Origin: Bacteroidales bacterium
Lineage (GTDB): Bacteria > Bacteroidota > Bacteroidia > Bacteroidales > Muribaculaceae
Direction: 5' to 3'
Assembly: GCA_900770215.1 (NCBI GenBank)
Contig: CAAGJW010000033.1
Span: 1 to 8,376 of the forward strand
DNA length: 8,376 bases
Shown here: positions 5,085 to 8,376 of the stretch, one piece after another
Numbering within the stretch: the stretch's first letter is position 1
How the letters are laid out: each line of letters begins with the position of its first letter
Made by a program: the position numbers and the translations under genes
Notes under the pieces: generated by a model
Seen by the model: only the letters and a program-made list of their open reading frames with translations
Databases searched by the model: none
Told to the model about the DNA's origin: nothing

Positions 5085-8000
5085 TTACTTGCCGGTCACG
5101 ACCTTGCGGGCACGGGTGGTGCCGTTGCTGTACAGGTCGGTAGCAATGTAGATGCGGCGTGCAGGCACCTCGGTGCCCAGGCACACGCCGTCGAGGCCGT
5201 AGTACACGGTCTTCACCACAGTGGCGCTGGCGTCGACGTTGCTCACGCCGGTGGTAAGGAACTCGGTCACGTTCCAGCCCTTGCCCTGAGCCACAGCCAG
5301 GTGCACATCGTCGCCTGCATTGTGCGAGAGACGCAGCTGGCGGGCCCACGCGCGGTTGTTGTCGTTGATTTCAACACTGCTCACGTCGGGCAGCTGGTCG
5401 ATGATGGTGTTGAGCACAGCTGCGCTCATGGGGTTGTTCTGAATCGAGAGGCCCTGCAGGCCGCTGTTCTTGCTCAGGTCGAGGGTGGTGAGGTTGTTGT
5501 TCTCGGCAGCGAGCCACTGCAAGTAGGTGCAAGCCGTGACATCGAGCTGTGCAATGGCGTTGCTGTCGCACTCGAGCCAGTAGAGGTAGGCATTCTTGCT
5601 CACGTCGAGGGTGGTGAGGTTGTTGTTGTCGACCTTGAGCCACGACAGGTAGCTCGACTTGGAAGCGTCGATGCTGGTGAGCTTGTTGTGGCTGGCCTTG
5701 ATCATCGTGAGGCGGGGGTTGCTCGAGAAGTCGAGGGTCTCGATCTCGTTGTTGTCGGCCATGATGGTGCTCAGGTTGGCCTGGGCGGCCGTGTTGAGGG
5801 CCGTGAGGCGGTTGCCGTCGACACGCAGCCAGCGCACGCCTGTGTTCTTGCTCAGGTCGAGCGTGGTGAGCTGGTTGTTCTGCAGGTAGAGACCTTCAAG
5901 AGCTGTGCAGGCCGAGAGGTCGATGGTCGAGAGCTGGTTGTCGCCAGCCGAGAGGTTCTCGAGCTTGACATCGCCCGTGAGGTCGAGGCTCGTGAGCTGG
6001 TTGCCGCTGCACTGCAGGGTCTCGAGGCTGGGCAGGCCGGCCACGTCGAGCGTGGTGAGCTGGTTGCCGGCGCACTCCACGTCGAGCAGGGTCGAGGTCT
6101 TGGGCAGCTTGAGGCTGGGCACCTGGCTGCCAGTGATGACCACCTTCGACAGCTCGCTCATGCCCGTGAGGTCGAGCGGGGTGGTGATGTGGTTGTCGGC
6201 TGCCGAAACCACCTTCATGGCCTTTGCACCGTCGAGGTAGAGGTTCTTCACACCGCTGCCCTCGATATAGATGCCTGTGCACAGGGGGTTGTTGCGCAGG
6301 TCGATGGTCTCGATGTTGTTGCCGTCGAGCTGCAGCAGCTTCACGGCAGGAGCCTTGGTCACGTCGATGGCCGTGATGCCGCAGTTGTTGCCCAGCAGGC
6401 GGTACACGTTGTCGCCGTAGATGTGCACATAGGGCTTGGTGAGCGTGCCGCTGTAGTAGCTGGTCTTGGAGCCGGTCTGCTTCTCACCGTCGCCCCACTG
6501 GATTTGGAAGTCGCCGGTGGTGTAGATGCCCAGTCTCACGTCCTTGTTGAGCAGCGAGTCGGCAAAGTTGATGGTGATCACGCTCACTTGCTCGGCCTGG
6601 GTGTACTCGTAGGCGCCCACGTCGATGCTCTGGCCCTGCACGCGTGCCTGGCCGGCAGCGTCGGTGGCGGGCATCTCAAAGCCCTCGACGGCCTTGCCGG
6701 CGTCGATATAGCTGCTGCCCGAGGCCAGATTGAAGTACTTGCCGGCACTTGCCGTGAGCGCGGCGCTCTTCTGGGCATCGGTGCTGAAGCCCTTGAACGA
6801 GGGCACCATGACAAAGTTGGCAGCATCGGCGTCGCCGTTGCCTATGGTGTTGTACACGGCTGCCTTGAGTGCCTCGCTGGCAAAGCCCACATTGGCTGTG
6901 TCGCTGGCAGCACGCAGCATGTTGTACTGTGCCGTGCAGTTGATGAGACGGCCGCCGGCCATATACACGCCGCCGCCGTCGAACGAGGTGTTGTTGAAGG
7001 CCACCACATTGGTCACGTCGCCGCTCTTGTTGTAGAGGGCGCCGCCGCGTCCGCCCATGGTGTCGCCATAGTCGGTGGCATCGGCATAGCAGTTGTAGAT
7101 CACAGCGCCGTCGAGGCGGCCCAGGTTGTAGACAGCGCCGCCTTGCAGGCCGCGGCACAGGGTGGCCTGCAGCTGGCTCAGGGTGCCGCCGTTGTTGTAG
7201 ACGGCGCCGCCCGAACCGGCATAGCAGTCGGTCACGGTCACATTGCTCACCACGCCGCCATCGTTGTAGATGGCACCGCCCTCGTCGGTAGCCACGCAGT
7301 TGGCCAGGGTGCAGCCGGTCACCTTGGCGTTTTTCACATAGACGCCGCCGCCCATGCCGCTGCCGTAGGCCGAGTGGCTATAGTTGCTGTCGAAGTAGCA
7401 ATTCTCGATGCCGGCATTGCTATAGCCGGTGCCCACGAGATACACAGCGCCGCCATAGGTGTTGCTGTCGCTCATCGACTCCACCTTGTAGTAGGCCGAG
7501 TTTTTCACCACCTGGCAGTTGCGCAGTGTCACGTTGCCCTTGGCATAGAGGGCGCCGCCGGCTGCCTTGGCCTGGTACACATTGGCATTGGCACCGGTGA
7601 GCACAAAGCCGTCGATCACGGTGGGCTGGGCAATGACTGCCGAGGCATAGAGCACGTGGCTGCTATTGTTCTTAGTGCCGGGTATCTCGTTGTTTTCCAC
7701 CTTCCACGAGTAGCGGTAGGTGGTGCCGGCTGCAATCTCGCGGGTCCAGGTGTCGGGCACATCGTCGTCGGCGCTCAACACGGTGGCGTCCTGAAATTCC
7801 CAGGGGTGGGCGCCGGGCACGCGACGGTAGGTGCCGTCGGCCTGACGCGTGTAGCTGCCCATGAGCGACACGCCGTCTTTCAGGAAGAAGGCCTTGCTGG
7901 TCTTCTTCGACGATTTGATCAGGGAATCGGGCTTGTAGGTGCCGGCAGCCACATATACGGTGTCGCCAGCCTTGCTGGCATCGATGGCAGCCTGCAGGTT

Positions 8001-8132
8001 GCCCGTGGCCGTGGCCCACGAGAGGCCGTCGCCAGTGCCGCCAGGGGTCACATAGCGGCCCGCAGCATGCGACTCGAGGCACATGGCGCCCGTCGCTGCT
8101 ACGATGAGTAGTGAGGATAAAAATTTGTACAT
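5085..8132 (-). CDS. Exported beta-helix plus leucine-rich-repeat surface protein
   Basis: A 1015-residue protein with a Sec signal peptide (hydrophobic 5-17, likely cleavage after SHA, about 23). Residues 26-68 match the opening of 'choice-of-anchor Q' beta-helix proteins (RYVTPGG..., LQAAID, GDTVYVAAGTY). A right-handed beta-helix spans about 160-430 with eight GG[AG]hY rungs (192, 227, 261, 285, 308, 331, 363, 386) and a closing IDVGAYEY (503-510). Residues 517-590 form a beta-rich segment with WGDGE (546-550). Leucine-rich repeats of 21 residues fill about 580-905. The last 45 residues (VVKTVYYGLDG... to KVVTGK) resemble a degenerate T9SS-type sorting domain. The likely site is the cell surface, with binding or adhesion as the inferred role; no catalytic residues are seen. 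The ATG follows an AGGTAG stretch at a fair spacing. Apparently monocistronic, with its own promoter. Confidence 0.92.
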   Translation of the reverse strand: MYKFLSSLLIVAATGAMCLESHAAGRYVTPGGTGDGLSWATATGNLQAAIDASKAGDTVYVAAGTYKPDSLIKSSKKTSKAFFLKDGVSLMGSYTRQADGTYRRVPGAHPWEFQDATVLSADDDVPDTWTREIAAGTTYRYSWKVENNEIPGTKNNSSHVLYASAVIAQPTVIDGFVLTGANANVYQAKAAGGALYAKGNVTLRNCQVVKNSAYYKVESMSDSNTYGGAVYLVGTGYSNAGIENCYFDSNYSHSAYGSGMGGGVYVKNAKVTGCTLANCVATDEGGAIYNDGGVVSNVTVTDCYAGSGGAVYNNGGTLSQLQATLCRGLQGGAVYNLGRLDGAVIYNCYADATDYGDTMGGRGGALYNKSGDVTNVVAFNNTSFDGGGVYMAGGRLINCTAQYNMLRAASDTANVGFASEALKAAVYNTIGNGDADAANFVMVPSFKGFSTDAQKSAALTASAGKYFNLASGSSYIDAGKAVEGFEMPATDAAGQARVQGQSIDVGAYEYTQAEQVSVITINFADSLLNKDVRLGIYTTGDFQIQWGDGEKQTGSKTSYYSGTLTKPYVHIYGDNVYRLLGNNCGITAIDVTKAPAVKLLQLDGNNIETIDLRNNPLCTGIYIEGSGVKNLYLDGAKAMKVVSAADNHITTPLDLTGMSELSKVVITGSQVPSLKLPKTSTLLDVECAGNQLTTLDVAGLPSLETLQCSGNQLTSLDLTGDVKLENLSAGDNQLSTIDLSACTALEGLYLQNNQLTTLDLSKNTGVRWLRVDGNRLTALNTAAQANLSTIMADNNEIETLDFSSNPRLTMIKASHNKLTSIDASKSSYLSWLKVDNNNLTTLDVSKNAYLYWLECDSNAIAQLDVTACTYLQWLAAENNNLTTLDLSKNSGLQGLSIQNNPMSAAVLNTIIDQLPDVSSVEINDNNRAWARQLRLSHNAGDDVHLAVAQGKGWNVTEFLTTGVSNVDASATVVKTVYYGLDGVCLGTEVPARRIYIATDLYSNGTTRARKVVTGK

Positions 8133-8211
8133 AAATCTACCTGTAATTTTTATTATTTATAATTATAATGGAGATATAAAGGCATTTTGTCCAAAAATAG
8201 GTGACTGCGTG

Positions 8212-8241
8212 CAAAGGTATATAAGTTTTCTCGATTTCAAA
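8212..8241 (-). promoter_or_regulatory. Bacteroidota-type promoter of the surface protein gene
   Basis: On the minus strand TTTG (8241-8238) is followed after 18 bases by TACCTTTG (8219-8212), an excellent match to the primary sigma factor consensus TTTG / TAnnTTTG of Bacteroidota. Transcription would begin near 8205, giving an A/T-rich leader of about 70 bases before the ATG at 8132. Confidence 0.8.
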
Positions 8242-8310
8242 AAAAACAAAAGCGCAATCGGGAGTTTGTCACTTTGGTCGCGTAACTGTCTGAAAAAATT
8301 TTTTAATAAA

Positions 8311-8344
8311 TTGTTGCACAGTTCATTAATTTTTGCTATCTTTG
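8311..8344 (+). promoter_or_regulatory. Divergent promoter for a gene beyond the right edge
   Basis: TTGTTG (8311-8316) and TATCTTTG (8337-8344), with 20 bases between the second TTG and the -7 box, match the Bacteroidota promoter pattern on the plus strand. The start site would be near 8350; no start codon appears before the window ends at 8376. It points away from the surface protein promoter, whose -33 box is about 70 bases to the left. Confidence 0.7.
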
Positions 8345-8360
8345 TACGTAATTGTACGTA
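8342..8360. repeat. Tandem TTGTACGTA pair at a putative transcription start
   Basis: TTGTACGTA occurs at 8342-8350 and again at 8352-8360, a 10-base period, i.e. about one helical turn. Each copy contains the palindrome TACGTA. The pair overlaps the end of the -7 box and the expected start site of the rightward promoter, so it could be an operator. Confidence 0.6.
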
Positions 8361-8376
8361 TATAAATAAGGCAAAA

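Noticed and set aside
5010..8111. 1033-codon open frame on the plus strand, antisense to the surface protein
   Set aside because: Its product is a Val/Ala/His/Gly-rich string with no domain pattern, while the minus frame has a signal peptide, beta-helix rungs and regular LRRs plus a matching promoter. GC-rich third positions remove stop codons from the opposite strand.

Overview
The window looks like chromosomal DNA from a Bacteroidota, most likely Bacteroidales, bacterium. The signs are promoters of the TTTG / TAnnTTTG type instead of the E. coli -35/-10 pattern, A/T-rich leaders without strong Shine-Dalgarno sequences, a 'choice-of-anchor Q'-like beta-helix/LRR surface protein, and EFR1/aldo-keto-reductase ferredoxin genes of the kind common in gut Bacteroidales. 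Coding DNA is GC-rich with strong third-position G/C, while intergenic DNA is AT-rich; this leaves long spurious antisense ORFs. A family such as Muribaculaceae or Prevotellaceae is plausible but not shown.

Layout, left to right. Positions 1-44 hold a possible gene start on the minus strand (low confidence). Positions 49-430 are non-coding and contain a GC-rich, hairpin-bearing element that resembles a dispersed repeat. Positions 431-4317 are a tight minus-strand operon of three iron-sulfur proteins, transcribed from 4317 towards 431: a NapH-like polytopic membrane ferredoxin, then a twin-arginine aldo/keto reductase with a C-terminal ferredoxin, then a twin-arginine flavodoxin-ferredoxin (EFR1 type). 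The last two genes overlap by 4 bases. Positions 4318-5084 are a 767-base gene-free stretch with the operon promoter region, several dyads, an intrinsic terminator on the plus strand that has no visible gene to terminate, a second copy of the dispersed repeat, and hairpins downstream of the next gene. Positions 5085-8132 (minus) encode a 1015-residue exported protein with an N-terminal parallel beta-helix, a WGDG segment, about 15 leucine-rich repeats of 21 residues and a sorting-domain-like C-terminus. Positions 8133-8376 are a divergent promoter region: one promoter drives the surface protein and one points right to a gene beyond the window.

The main point of interest is the three-gene operon. 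The membrane protein appears to be a NapH-type quinol-side module fused, through an internal twin-arginine/hydrophobic segment, to a multi-cluster ferredoxin that would lie outside the cytoplasmic membrane. The other two products carry Tat-type, possibly lipoprotein, signals and would meet it there. Together they suggest an envelope electron-transfer chain of roughly ten [4Fe-4S] clusters ending in an FMN flavodoxin and an aldo/keto reductase with an intact catalytic tetrad. Its substrate and direction are unknown; no link to the surface protein is evident beyond shared orientation.
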